Shown here in pieces: positions 23,301-33,244 of a stretch of DNA of 64,000 nt. Each line of letters opens with the position of its first letter. Positions within the stretch are counted from its first letter, which is position 1. The DNA lies in NCBI RefSeq assembly GCF_964019385.1, contig NC_088647.1, positions 18,469,533 to 18,533,532 of the forward strand, given 5' to 3'. The stretch comes from Sycon ciliatum. Lineage: Eukaryota > Porifera > Calcarea > Leucosolenida > Sycettidae. The notes under the pieces are model-generated. The model was not told where the DNA came from. It did no database searches and saw nothing but the letters and a program-made list of their open reading frames with translations. A program made the translations under genes and the position numbers.

Positions 23301-23414
23301 AAGCGTCCTCTACACCAAAGTGATTGCATCACCACCGTCACAGAGTGACACAATCCAGTACAGGTTTCCTGTGACGTTCCGGATGGTTTCCGTAACGCCC
23401 GTTCTCTCGTGTCC
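23301..23414 (-). pseudogene. Tandemly duplicated 3' end of TRIM copy 1
   Basis: This 114-bp stretch repeats the last about 38 codons of TRIM copy 1 plus its end (compare 23415-23531): the HERTG...TETI..VTGNLYWIV..C..GDAITLV stretch is legible on the - strand. It lies downstream of the functional stop and is therefore untranslated. Confidence 0.75.
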
Positions 23415-23426
23415 AAGCGTCCTCTA

Positions 23427-25265
23427 CTAGTACACCAGAGTGATTCCATCACCGTTGTTGTGGAGTGACACAATCCAGTACAGGTTACCTGTGACGTTCG
23501 GGATGGTTTCTGTGGCGCCCGTTCTCTCGTGTCTACCAGTAAGAGTGTGACGATCGTGATCAACTGTTAGAAGAATGATGTCACCAGTTTGCCACGGTTG
23601 ACCAAGGGCTGTGCCGGTGTGGTATTTACCAGCACTATGGCCGAACCAACCAAAACACTGTGCCTTGTCCTGTTGGTATAGTTCAAGCTGTGGATTACTG
23701 GACGAACAGGCAGAGACGAAGATGTAACCTTTGGAGATCTTGTCAATCCTCACCTTCAGTGTACTGCTACCAGTATCAGTGACCATAGGTGTGGTACATG
23801 CTGATCTATAACCATCACTGGTCATTTTCAGTGTGCGACCATCATTGGTGATATCCAACTGACTGCCACAGCGATTTCCATCAAACCTCGGGGTTGCCGA
23901 CACCACCAGCTTCTGTGGACTACCCTTCAGATGGACACAACCAATCTTGGCTAAGATGTTGTAGTGGCCAGTTTGCAATGGAGTATGTCGGGCCTGTATT
24001 TGTCCGGTAGCAGGGGTAAGTTGTGTGCACATGGTGGTTGTGTCCTCATCGAGATCGGATATTGATATCTCCAGTCCAATGTTTTCCAGTTGCTCTTGCT
24101 CCACGATACTTGGGACAGCACTGTCTGGTAGCACTATAGAGATCTTCAAATGATCGTTAAGAAGGGCATTGTCAGGACTCTTCAGTGTGCCATCAGCAAC
24201 ATCCAGCACTGCTCCTGTTTTGCTGATGTCCTTGAGTAGGGATGTGGTGTCCGTCGTGCCAAACACAATACCACTGGTGACACATGGCTCTTTCTCGTCC
24301 TCCGCAGTTTTCATGGTTTTCACGATAGACGCATCCACCCAGGACCACACACGGAGAAGCTCAACATCGTCCTCAAACGACTGCAGAATGCTGGCAGCAC
24401 TCTCTCCTTTCGACACACACTCCTGAAGTTGGTGTAGTTGCTTCTCCAGAGGTTCCAGTTTCTGCAACCTCAGCTGATCCAGCTCGGATAGAAGAGAGGC
24501 CTCTCGCTTCTTCACAGCCTCCATCAGTGGCTTGAAGAAGTTGGATACCTTCTCTGAAGCATACTCGGTTTGACTGTGTACCATTCGAATGTTCTTCTCC
24601 ACGGTCTCTATGGCACTGCTGACAACACCATCACATTCTGATGTACAACTGCTCAGCTTAGTGGAAAGTGTGTCACGAGTGTTTTGTGCAGCACTGGCAA
24701 TATCCATCACCTTGTGTTCATCATGTCTGTGTGCTCCAGAGTGCATGCAATGTGCACACAATAGCTGATTGCACTCCAAGCAAAACTGTTTCAGCACTTC
24801 ATTCGTGTGTAGAGCGCATCTGTGCTGGACCACTCTGCCACTGCTGCTGCCACTGCTTGTTGACCCTGTGGAGGATGCAGATAGCGCCTTCACTGTGTGA
24901 CCTTTGCCAGATCTGGACATGGGATGGCCAGTACCGTGGTGCTCACAGAATTTGAGGCTACAGTTCTCACAACCCACTGTAGCTGGCTTTCCATTCCAGC
25001 ATTCGTCACAGGTTTGAAAGACCTGATCTCGGCCTGCAGCCGCTCCAGTCATCGTATCGCTTGCTTGAACGACATTCGGTAGCGATCGTAACGGCTCTGT
25101 ACCAACAGGCAATTGCGTAGCGGACAAACACCGCGGACACTTTATGCTTCCATCGAATCCCAAGCTGTTCTGCAGGCACGGCACACATAGTGCGTGCAAA
25201 CACGAAACAAACTTTAGAGTGGTCGTGGACGACCCACAACCACCGCACTGCACTACGGACGACAT
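23427..25265 (-). CDS. TRIM-like RING E3 ligase, copy 1 (RING, 2 B-boxes, coiled coil, filamin-like, SPRY-like)
   Basis: 612 aa in one exon. RING C3HC4 is perfect: Cys7, Cys10, Cys22, His24, Cys27, Cys30, Cys43, Cys46. B-box 1 is at about 86-128 (CDECWNGKPATVGCENC, CEHHGTGH). B-box 2 is at about 153-193 (CALHTNEVLKQFCLECN, CAHCMHSGAHRHDEHK). A long coiled coil follows (about 200-310; KKREASLLSELDQLRLQKLE). A filamin-type immunoglobulin repeat comes next (about 380-470; GHYNILAKIGCVHLKGSPQK). The C-terminal about 140 residues are SPRY/B30.2-like (GDIILLTVDHDRHTLTGRHE, LYWIVSL). TRIM proteins with a filamin repeat (TRIM45, TRIM2/3/71) normally end there or in NHL repeats, so the SPRY-like end is unusual. 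Expected role: ubiquitin ligase whose C-terminus binds targets. Paralogues at 35447, 54058 and 62546 are very similar in protein sequence. Start: first Met immediately before the RING. Confidence 0.85.
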   Translation of the reverse strand: MSSVVQCGGCGSSTTTLKFVSCLHALCVPCLQNSLGFDGSIKCPRCLSATQLPVGTEPLRSLPNVVQASDTMTGAAAGRDQVFQTCDECWNGKPATVGCENCSLKFCEHHGTGHPMSRSGKGHTVKALSASSTGSTSSGSSSGRVVQHRCALHTNEVLKQFCLECNQLLCAHCMHSGAHRHDEHKVMDIASAAQNTRDTLSTKLSSCTSECDGVVSSAIETVEKNIRMVHSQTEYASEKVSNFFKPLMEAVKKREASLLSELDQLRLQKLEPLEKQLHQLQECVSKGESAASILQSFEDDVELLRVWSWVDASIVKTMKTAEDEKEPCVTSGIVFGTTDTTSLLKDISKTGAVLDVADGTLKSPDNALLNDHLKISIVLPDSAVPSIVEQEQLENIGLEISISDLDEDTTTMCTQLTPATGQIQARHTPLQTGHYNILAKIGCVHLKGSPQKLVVSATPRFDGNRCGSQLDITNDGRTLKMTSDGYRSACTTPMVTDTGSSTLKVRIDKISKGYIFVSACSSSNPQLELYQQDKAQCFGWFGHSAGKYHTGTALGQPWQTGDIILLTVDHDRHTLTGRHERTGATETIPNVTGNLYWIVSLHNNGDGITLVY

Positions 25266-25412
25266 TATTTTGCACTCCTGAAGCCAGTGAAGCTACTGAA
25301 GGAGCTCAATCTTCGGACAATCTGAATACTGTATAACTACAAATTTTCGTTCACGAAATCTTTCGTTATCACTCCACCAGCGCAGCAGGCTTGTTACGTA
25401 TGTGTACAGTCA

Positions 25413-26272
25413 AAATCCGTTGATCCCCGAGCTGCAGAGAGTGCTCAATGTCAGAGACAGAGCTTAGTACATAGCAGACTCAGCGGAGGACGTTCAGGTT
25501 GGTTGTAACTCTGAGTTTCATGCCGCTAGGCAATCATCAGACAACTGATACTCTGGTCTACCCAACAGTATGCTTATAAACACATAGGGCCACAAGCATA
25601 AACAAATTTAGCGCTAAATCTGGTGTGAGGTATGGGGAGAAAGCTGGCGCGGGCCAAGGCGCGACAGTGGAAGTGCCAGGAGGGTGGCGGGCAACAGGCA
25701 GGTGTGAGCATGAAAGCGCGGAAAGAGGCGATGGGGAGGCAGTGTACAGCAGATGTGTGGGGGGTGCCAGGAGGGTGGCGGGCAGTGGCCCAGTGAGATC
25801 ACTACAAGTAGGGAGTCGTTTGGTGACGGGCAGGCGTGAGCAGAGTGGCATCGCCAACAACAGGCCAAGGTTGTTGTTGTTGGCGATGCCACTCTGCTCA
25901 CGCCTGCCCGTCACCAAACGACTCCCTACTTGTAGTGATCTCACTGGGCCACTGCCCGCCACCCTCCTGGCAACCCCCACACATCTGCTGTACACTGCCT
26001 CCCCATCGCCTCTTTCCGCGCTTTCATGCTCACACCTGCCTGTTGCCCGCCACCCTCCTGGCACTTCCACTGTCGCGCCTTGGCCCGCGCCAGCTTTCTC
26101 CCCATACCTCACACCAGATTTAGCGCTAAATTTGTTTATGCTTGTGGCCCTATGTGTTTATAAGCATACTGTTGGGTAGACCAGAGTATCAGTTGTCTGA
26201 TGATTGCCTAGCGGCATGAAACTCAGAGTTACAACCAACCTGAACGTCCTCCGCTGAGTCTGCTAGTGCTAT
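25413..26272. mobile_element. Insertion containing a 389-bp-arm near-perfect palindrome
   Basis: Arms 25472-25860 and 25877-26265 are almost exact reverse complements around a 16-bp spacer. The same 184-aa frame therefore appears on both strands and is not evidence for a gene. The whole 860-bp block lies between two copies of the 15-bp sequence GTATGTGTACAGTCA (25398-25412, 26273-26287), which occurs once, uninterrupted, at the corresponding place in unit 2 (37431-37445). That is an insertion with target duplication. It cannot be assigned to a family. Confidence 0.8.
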
Positions 26273-26324
26273 GTATGTGTACAGTCATGTACTTATCTAC
26301 TAGTATACTAGTACTACAGGCAGT

Positions 26325-26419
26325 CAGTGCTGGCAACTGAAATCCGAGCCCCTAGTATAGCGTCTCGTACGAATCGCTAGCGCACCGCGAGGGGGGTCGG
26401 ATTTCAGATGCCAGCACTG
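26325..26419. mobile_element. Tc1-like MITE (CAGTGCTGGC ends), short copy
   Basis: 95-bp element with inverted ends CAGTGCTGGCAACTGAAATC / CAGTGCTGGCATCTGAAATC, nested inside the CTGTATAAG element. Its counterpart in unit 2 is 37469-37575, so it predates the duplication. Confidence 0.65.
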
Positions 26420-26635
26420 TAGATCTACTAAATTTCTATTCGTGGTCTGTCTGTCACTGTCAGTGCAGTGTCACCCTGAACGTTCAGAAAGAAAGAAAAA
26501 CTTTAGTTTGGTCACGTACAAACTTTATTTCGTGCCCCCTATGGCCTATACGAATAATTATAGCGGAAGTTACATACATGTACATTAATTTATTGATTAA
26601 TTCCAAACGAAAATTTGTACTTATACAGTAGCCTA

Positions 26636-27042
26636 CAAAAAAAGTCCATTCAGAAAAAGATGGACTTCTAGCTTTTGGCCATAAATGGGTCAAACTTTGA
26701 GTTTTTTTAGAATTTTTTCTGCAATCCCCTATGGAATCCTCTTCCAATTATGTTTCTGAAGTCTATTTGTCCAAAAAGCAAGCCATAACAAGAATAAGAT
26801 ATCGGCCAGGTTTTGCCCCAGAAGCATTGAATTGGAAAAAAAACATCAAAATCCAGGCCGTTTGACCCTGCCTGCAACAGTGCATTGTGGGGTTCGAACC
26901 CCAGTTCAGGTACCCTTTTTGGACTCTTTTTCAAAGTTCAAATTTCGCAGCACTGCACTGTGTACAATGAAATCACGAAAAATCGCCAAATACGGGAGCT
27001 CGCCAGAGCCAGAGCCCATCTTTTTCTGAATGGACTGTAGTG
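26636..27042. mobile_element. mariner-like MITE, unit 1 only
   Basis: TA at 26634-26635 and 27043-27044; inverted ends CAAAAAAAGTCCATTCAG and CACTACAGTCCATTCAG, both continuing AAAAAGATGG. 407 bp, absent at the matching position in unit 2 (about 37792). No ORF. Confidence 0.7.
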
Positions 27043-27055
27043 TAGTCCGTAGAGC

Positions 27056-27057
<2 letters not shown>

Positions 27058-27104
<47 letters not shown>

Positions 27105-27575
27105 AGCTTTTATTTTACTAGGGTGTTTCCCACAGACCTATGGTCTTCTTACGGGAGCCCCTAGGAAGGTTATGCATGAGCGAATAAATGAGCGGTAATC
27201 GGTACAATTACGAACAGTGGAAGGCAGCATATTCCACCGGTCAGCAGCGAGATAGCCAATCCGAGAAAAGCCAGCCGTACTCTGTGCTGGGGGTAATGCC
27301 AAAGAAAAAGACACCTGGGATCTCGTAGTGGCAGTGGTGTGAGAGCTACAGCAGCGGCTGGTAAAGATTTCTTGAAGCAAAGAGCTGCATGTTCCGCTAT
27401 GGATGCACCGGAACAAAAGAATGAACAATTTCAAATTGACGCGCACCGAAATATGATAAAGGCTGTAAAGGCTAAGAATGTGTGAAGCACTGGTAAACTT
27501 ATCAAAACCAAATACTATTCTGAGGGATCTATTGAACAAACGGACATACTTATCAGCTACATTTAGTTGCAGTTC
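27058..27575 (-). mobile_element. 5'-truncated non-LTR retrotransposon, (AAT)n tail, unit 1 only
   Basis: On the - strand a frame reads ELQLNVADKYVRLFNRSLRI ... HILSLYSLYHISVRVNLKLF ... RIGYLAADRWNMLPSTVRNC. This is the C-terminal region downstream of reverse transcriptase in CR1/Jockey-like LINEs, with the typical WN-LP motif. It then ends in about 15 AAT units (27058-27103). Unit 2 has the empty site at about 37827-37832. The protein is too short to be functional. Confidence 0.7.
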
Positions 27576-27583
27576 ATCAAGTA

Positions 27584-28219
27584 CAGTCAACTTCGCTAAT
27601 AACGACTGCGGACAATTCGCGAATAACGACAGAATTTCCATGCCCAGAGCAAAGTCCCATCCAACTGGAATACAATAATAATGGGCGCTTTCGATTACAC
27701 GCATTTCGGTCAATTCTAGAATTAGTTATTGTTGATGCACAGTTCGATTACACAAAAAGTGACAAAATCCGTCGTTAGAATTGATTTTATCCAATTCCGT
27801 CGAATCCATCAATTCTGAAGAGAAGGCGGAATTTCTCTAATTCTGGCGCCAGAATTCCACTGTCGGTGTGTTACCGGTTTGGTTATGATCTGCGCGAAGA
27901 GCCTCCCTGGCCGGCGTGTGCGCGATGCTAGGTCCACGTGCGCGCGATTGATCGCGAGGGTGTACGTGATCTCTTTTTGCGATTCATCAATTTCATTTGT
28001 GACATGACATGAATAAAATGCGTTGTGAATTCAAGTCGTTCGTTTACAAGGCCGGAATACGTTCATTCTGGCCATTCCAGAATTTTAAAAAAAACAGTTC
28101 CAGAATTGTGTAAACGTGTAATCGAAAGCGCCCACTGAGACTTCGGGTATAACGACACTTCGCGAATAAGGACACTTTTCTGATTCCCCGCCGAGTGTCG
28201 TTATAAGCGAAGTTGACTG
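27584..28219. mobile_element. pogo/Tigger-like TIR element (unit 1) with a nested TIR element
   Basis: TA-flanked; inverted ends CAGTCAACTTCGCTAATAAC and CAGTCAACTTCGCTTATAAC. The corresponding element in unit 2 (37852-48257) is enormously expanded by nested insertions. It hosts the GGGCGC-TIR element at 27683-28133. Confidence 0.7.
27683..28133. mobile_element. GGGCGCTTTCGATTACAC-TIR element, uninterrupted copy
   Basis: 451 bp with exact inverted ends GGGCGCTTTCGATTACAC. It contains many internal GAATT words and a CG-rich centre (GTGCGCGCGATTGATCGCG). No ORF. Its counterpart at 37954-48171 is split by a SINE carrying the 9.4-kb element. Class unknown. Confidence 0.7.
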
Positions 28220-28306
28220 TAACAGTTTTGTCAACTAATACTTCGCGTACAACGACACTCGGCCCGGCGGGGCATCAGAAAGGTGTAGCGAAGTGTCCTT
28301 ATACCC

Positions 28307-28352
28307 GTTATTTTTACAACGTTTCGGCACTTGGCCATCGTCAGGTAATAAC
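28307..28352 (-). ncRNA. Hammerhead-ribozyme-like motif of a Penelope-like element
   Basis: On the - strand: core CTGACGA (28344-28338), then GGC-CAAGT-GCC as a short stem II, then GAAAC (28325-28321), then a minimal stem III closed by C-G with loop GTT, then TA as the cleavage dinucleotide (cleavage predicted after 28315). The stem I strands GTTATT and AATAAC (28352-28347, 28312-28307) are complementary over 6 bp, with two mismatched positions at the junction. Short-stem-III hammerheads of this kind are known in terminal repeats of Penelope-like retroelements. Activity is unproven. Confidence 0.6.
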
Positions 28353-28392
28353 AATGAATACCGTGGAAGCCACACAAGAGCAGTATATACGC
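28308..28392 (-). mobile_element. 85-bp Penelope-like end fragment with 7-bp target duplication
   Basis: The stretch is flanked by ATACCCG (28301-28307 and 28393-28399). Unit 2 has a single ATACCCG and no insert at the matching place (about 48345). It contains the hammerhead-like motif. It is unusually short for a retroelement copy, so it may be an extreme 5' truncation. Confidence 0.6.
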
Positions 28393-28504
28393 ATACCCGA
28401 AGTCTCAATAATATTATGTACATGTACATGGCTTACAGTTACTAGTACTCAATCTGCGGACAGAACTGTTTCGTCCTTTGTGGACTCATCAGCGCAGCAT
28501 AGAG

Positions 28505-29383
28505 TTCTCAGCAAGCAAGACATCCGTGCTGTGCCATAGAGCTATCAATGATACACCACCTGCAGGAATCCAATACCAAATGTACAATGAGCCATTAACG
28601 GTGGTTTCTGAACTGCAACATCTTGGCATCACCTTGACCGACAACCTGGATTTCCGCAAACATGTCGCCTCAATAACTTCGAAGTTCAGATATCGAGTGC
28701 ACCTACTGTCAATTATGTCCCAGCAACTTACGCCTTCGGCAATGATCATACTGTACAAAGGGTTTGTAAGACCTGTGATCGAATATAGCTGTACGGTGTG
28801 GTCGTTTGGATCTAATAAGAAACCCATGACCACTCTTGATCAATTACAGGCAAGGTTTGCTAGAGCTCTACTGAAAAAGAAAAAAATTGCATTTGATTAC
28901 ACTTCTTCCAAATCTGTCTTAAATTCTAAATGCTCCCTAGAGTCACTAGCCTATCGTCGTCAAATCATCAGTCTCACTACTTTTCACAGATATGTTTTCC
29001 ATCATCGTGATTACCTTGCTGATTTCCATTTCAAGATTACGAATAGTGAGCGACGACCAAATAAAATCATTCTTCCCAAATTTAAATCATTGTCTAAGTC
29101 TCTCTTCATGTTCCGAACTGCTATTCTATGGAACTGTTTACCCCCCAGTCTAACATCGGAAGCCTCGCTCTATAAGTTCAAAGCTGCCCTCAGGAAATTT
29201 ACAGCTGACTATGCTTATGCAATCAACGGAATTCCGCCACCTTGCAGTTGATTTTCCCCATTTCTCTCCTCATCAATCCCTACTTCTCTTTGTACATACA
29301 TCTACATCTACTGTTCTTTCAATCAAATGAACCCCTCGATAGGCACATTGCCTTTGGGTCATTTCATAATAATAATAATAATA
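28505..29383 (+). mobile_element. 5'-truncated non-LTR retrotransposon, unit 1 only, exact empty site in unit 2
   Basis: 879 bp between duplicated ATAGAG (28499-28504, 29384-29389). Unit 2 reads straight through (CAGCATAGAGATTCGAGAAA near 48450). The + frame to 29251 encodes about 245 aa of the region C-terminal to reverse transcriptase (LQHLGITLTDNLDFRKHV, IEYSCTVWSF, RTAILWNCLPPSLTSEASLY). It ends in an (AAT)n tail. The element at 58057-58679 belongs to a closely related family. Non-autonomous fragment. Confidence 0.8.
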
Positions 29384-29389
29384 ATAGAG

Positions 29390-30402
29390 ATTCGAGAAAC
29401 GTACCTTGCGGCAAGTATTATTAGTTGCCAGAGTGCTCAAACTGACAAGTCAGTGATTGTGTTCGATTATGCACGCGAATCGATTCGCGCTATTCACATT
29501 GTAATAGGTAGCCGAGTGGTATCAGGAGGCACACACAAGAAGACTGACTAATATTATGTTATTCGGCTCAATCTGCCTGAAGTTATGTATACAACTGCTC
29601 CGGCTCAATCTGCCAGGAGGGACTCTGTTCTGTTCTGAAGAAATGAGTAAAGCATGGCAGCTTTTAAAAGGAAGGAGATCATCATAGAGTCTGCATGAGC
29701 CAGGAGTCATGAAAAAGGGCAAAAGTCTGTTGTGTCAGTCCAAACAGAACTTGGGAAGGCATAGCAACAGTATCTACATGTATAAGGATGAAAGAAGCAA
29801 ACCGAACTTTGGAGGAGAACAGAGGCCAGGGAGGGCATTAGCAAATGGATGCAAACAGGATCTAGAAAGGGTCATGACTGTCCGCATGACCTCAGTCAGG
29901 GTCAGGGAGGTACGATAATGTAGTATGCAATCCAGCAAGCGCAAGAGAAACAAGTGCCAAGTGGTGAGAAGTGATTATAATTAGCTTTGCAGGCTTGTCA
30001 GCAAAGGAGTGACAAGAGTCATGCAGTGTGTGTACGTGTACATGTGACATGATTAGAGGTCAGTAGATGTACATAGATGTAGTACTAGTAGTCAGCTACA
30101 GTTCAGTACTACTACTAGGGAGGCAGGAATACTACAACATCACCCCATCCGGCCCATGGGTGAATCGAATCGTGGGTCATCATGACGTGAAAATCGAACG
30201 ACTTGAAATGCATGCGAATGGATTCATGAATCAATAATTCAAGTGCATAATCGAACGCAGTCAGTGAGCTCTGCATACTGTTAGATGGGACTTTGCTCTG
30301 GGCATGGAAATAATTCTGTCGTTATATCCGCAGTTGTTATTTAGCGAAGTAAAGTATTAGTTTAGTTGACTGTAGAGAGTGTAGTCTGTACTCCTACCGG
30401 TA
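29390..30402. other. Spacer, shared by units 1 and 2; no gene recognised
   Basis: Matches 48456-49515 throughout. At 30270-30380 a reversed end of the pogo-like family is legible (GGGACTTTGCTCTGGGCATG ... TTAGTTGACTGTAG). No coding signal was recognised. Confidence 0.5.
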
Positions 30403-31163
30403 CTGTATAACTATAAGTACAAATTTCACGAAATCTTTCGTTTACTAGTACCACTCCACCGGCGGGCTTGTTACGTACTAAATTTCGTTTTTGGTCGAGG
30501 TCTGTTGTTGTTGTTGATTATTTATTTTACATCGCATGTCAAACGGGCAATTCTGCCCAATATTATGAAAGCGATGACAACCAGTAAGAAGAGTCAGATA
30601 TGAAAAGAAAAATAAATAAAAATACGAAAATGGAAGTAGCAATGAGGGGAGGCAGGGTCAAGACGAGCAGAACAATGGATCTCAAATTTACAAGTCGGGT
30701 CATCGTGGCATGATTCTATCGAGCCTCATCAGCAGGTTACGAAAGCCATTACATTTAACCAAAGTAAAATACGCGTAGCATGCGTTTGAATTCACGGACA
30801 GATACTATGGACTTCATACAGTCGGGCAGGACATTCCAGAGTCGGCAGCTGGCTGGAAGCGGTCGGCATGCGCCAGAAGCACTGTGGGCCAGGGGGAGGA
30901 GAAGGTTGCGTCCCAACTGACCTCGAGTGGTCATGCCTGTCGGCGGGCCTTGCAATACAATTCGGGACGACAACAGCTCACTGACGATTCCAGAACGGAT
31001 TCTAAATGTCAGGAGTCGGAGCTTGCATTCCCCTCGTTCCTGCACTGGGCAGACACCCAGCCTGGTGTACAGGGGAAGAGTGTGGGCCAATGGGTGACTG
31101 ACATGTCATAGTTATTTCGTGCCCCCTAACGAATATACCGAAAACGAAAATTTGTACTTACTG
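30403..31163. mobile_element. CTGTATAAG-family element split by a retrotransposon fragment (unit 1)
   Basis: The left end CTGTATAACTATAAGTACAA follows TA. The right part (TTTCGTGCCCCCTAACGA ... CGAAAATTTGTACTTA) is slightly degraded. Between GAGGTCTG and TTATTTCGTGCC a retrotransposon fragment (30499 to about 31105) interrupts it. Unit 2 carries the same composite at 49516-50285. Confidence 0.6.
30499..31105 (-). mobile_element. Non-LTR retrotransposon fragment with (CAA)n tail
   Basis: On the - strand, about 111 aa (to 30755) show LRLLTFRIRSGIVSELLSSR and LWNVLPDCMKSIVSVREFKR, the C-terminal LINE ORF2 signature. The tail is CAACAACAACAA (30499-30512). The same copy at about 49617-50230 shows that it inserted before the segmental duplication. 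Confidence 0.65.
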
Positions 31164-31189
31164 ATTCGGAAATGCGCATTGAGCAACAT

Positions 31190-31540
31190 GTAACAGCATC
31201 TCAAGAGTTCCCCCTTTTCTCTTTATTTCGGGAAGAAAAGTGACTCGGAATTGCGTAACAGCATTGCACGATTTCCACCTTTTCTCTTTATTTCCGCAAG
31301 AAAAGTGACTCGGAAATGCGTACAGCATTGCACGATTTCCACCTTTTCTCTTTATTTCCGCAAGAAAAGTGACTCGGAAATGCGTAACAGCATTGCACGA
31401 TTTCCACCTTTTCTCTTTATTTCCGCAAGAAAAGTGACTTGGAACTTTCCACAACAGCATTGCACGAGTTCCCCCTTTTCTCTTTTATCTCCGCAAGAAA
31501 AATGAATCGGAAAATTCCACAACAGCATTGCACGAGCTCC
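31190..31540. repeat. Tandem repeat, unit about 65 bp, 5 copies (unit 1 only)
   Basis: Units begin ACAGCATTGCACGA, continue TTTCCACCTTTTCTCTTTAT and end in AAGAAAAGTGACTCGGAA (starts at about 31190, 31258, 31322, 31387, 31453). The last unit is the most diverged. Unit 2 lacks the array. A related single unit lies near 21640. Confidence 0.75.
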
Positions 31541-33244
31541 CCAAAGCGACCGAATGTGTCCATGGCTCCTCATCCATTGAGCATTATCACGCCACATGAT
31601 GGAGTTTATAGTGTAGCTCACCAACAAGTACTATGACCCCCAATCATACATGTATGTCTAGGCTTTGGCGGATAATTATAAAAAAATAAAATAAAAACTC
31701 GACGGGTTCGCGTACCGGGCAGGTCAAAAATAAGATAATTCTAATTATAAGTAGCTTTTAAAGTGTTTGATTTGGGATGAGCATAATGCTAGCATAATAA
31801 CACTGCATTTTCCACTAAAGTAGCCGTGATTGATTATCAAAATGGAAGTGTTCGCAGTCTCTACAGTACATGGTGCAGTGCAGTGGTGAGCTCCTCGTTT
31901 TCCCAGGGAAAGCAAACACACTTGCCCTACCACTCAAGCGATAAGGCCGAAGCTTCTTCAAGACTACAAGACTTGTGACGTTCTTTCCTGATCGCACCTC
32001 TCGGTTGGGGATGTGCGTTGAAGCGCACCATACTAACGATCTATACTGTCCTCTCTTGGTCACTCTCCCTATTACCAAGAGTCCATAACCCAAGAGTATG
32101 CAACTGTGATTATGGGTGCATGCGCGGCGCGCTGCCTTCATTACGTAACTTGCCTTCATCACGCTCTGAAAGCATGCATTCAAACTCGCAATTTCTCGCA
32201 CGAGCCCATCCGTTTTTGCTCGATTCGTTCCAGTACCTACACAATCTCTGAATTCTGGCGCGTGAACTCCAGTTCCGCACGAAAGAGGGAAAGTGCGGTG
32301 TTTGATTTTCCGCAGTGCGCGGACTGCAGCTGAATGATGTAATGAAGGCAGCGCGCCGCGCGGTATCGGGGGGTCTCTCTCTCTCTTTCTCTCTCTCTAT
32401 TTCTCTTTCTCTCTCTCTCTTTTATCTGTTTTGTCTTACTCTTTTTCTTTGTCCGCTTTCCTGGTGGTTATGTGCTTTTCAAGTAAATAAAAAAAGTGGC
32501 ATAAGATTTTGCAGACGGGGAATAGTTCCACGTGGAAAGCGAGCTTTCAGGCGAAACAGATTTGGAGAAGTGTCGCATCCGGCAAGAAACACTAGTGTAG
32601 ATGTAGTCATCAGCTAGGTGAAACACAAGAAGAATCCTACTGCTGAACTTATGGGCACTGCCGTGTCTTCTGTTGTCCCTGACGATAATTATAATCGAGC
32701 GTCGGGAAGACATGCGATGCGGAGGACATAGTGGAAGCGTTCCGCAAGCCTGGCATTATGGAGCAGTAACAGCACGAAAACTAGCTCTAATCTCTATGAC
32801 TCCGATTTGTTCAGTATTTCCTGGGCCATTTTACCCATGTACAAAAAACTGCAAAACGTGCATACGTGCATAAGGCTTTACAAACCAAGCCATTTTTTAC
32901 ATACAAAGTGTCTTGCTGGCGAATTGCTGGCATTATGGAGCAACAGCAGTTCCGCTGTACATCCTGTTCTTATGAGTCCGTGGCTTTTGTTGTGTGATGG
33001 TATAGGTACTTGGAAATACGTGGCAAATGTCAAGCGAAAGCACCAAAAGCAAACTTGAGCTAAATACACACACCGTGACATATTATGTACAATCATGTTG
33101 TTAGTTTGACAGCATGAAACAAGGTGGAGGACATTGTGTTCGGAAACAAGGTTTATCTAATACTGGTATTGTAATAGTATTGTAGGGTTATATAATATGT
33201 ACATGACTGTACAATTATGTACAGTACGTACATGACACTGAACT
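31541..33244. other. Spacer, no gene recognised
   Basis: 31866-32060 matches 50990-51180. About 32366-32424 is a (CT)n-rich tract. 32460-33240 matches 51640-52425 closely. The 32100-32370 part is not found in unit 2, which has different sequence there (about 51185-51390). Confidence 0.5.

Larger units (their letters stand above)
25329..26628. mobile_element. CTGTATAAG-family TIR element carrying a palindrome insert
   Basis: TA-flanked, with inverted ends CTGTATAACTACAAATTTTC and CTGTATAAGTACAAATTTTC. The same element at 37352-37791 is only 440 bp. The extra length here is the 860-bp palindromic insertion. It starts about 64 bp 5' of the TRIM copy 1 start codon, so it probably overlaps the promoter. 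Confidence 0.7.

Noticed and set aside
24668-24955. Cys/His-rich ORFs opposite the TRIM genes (also at 36691, 55302)
   Set aside because: Antisense shadows of the RING/B-box coding sequence, present wherever the gene is.
25558-26179. Identical 184-aa ORFs on opposite strands
   Set aside because: They are the two arms of one palindrome; no recognisable protein motif.
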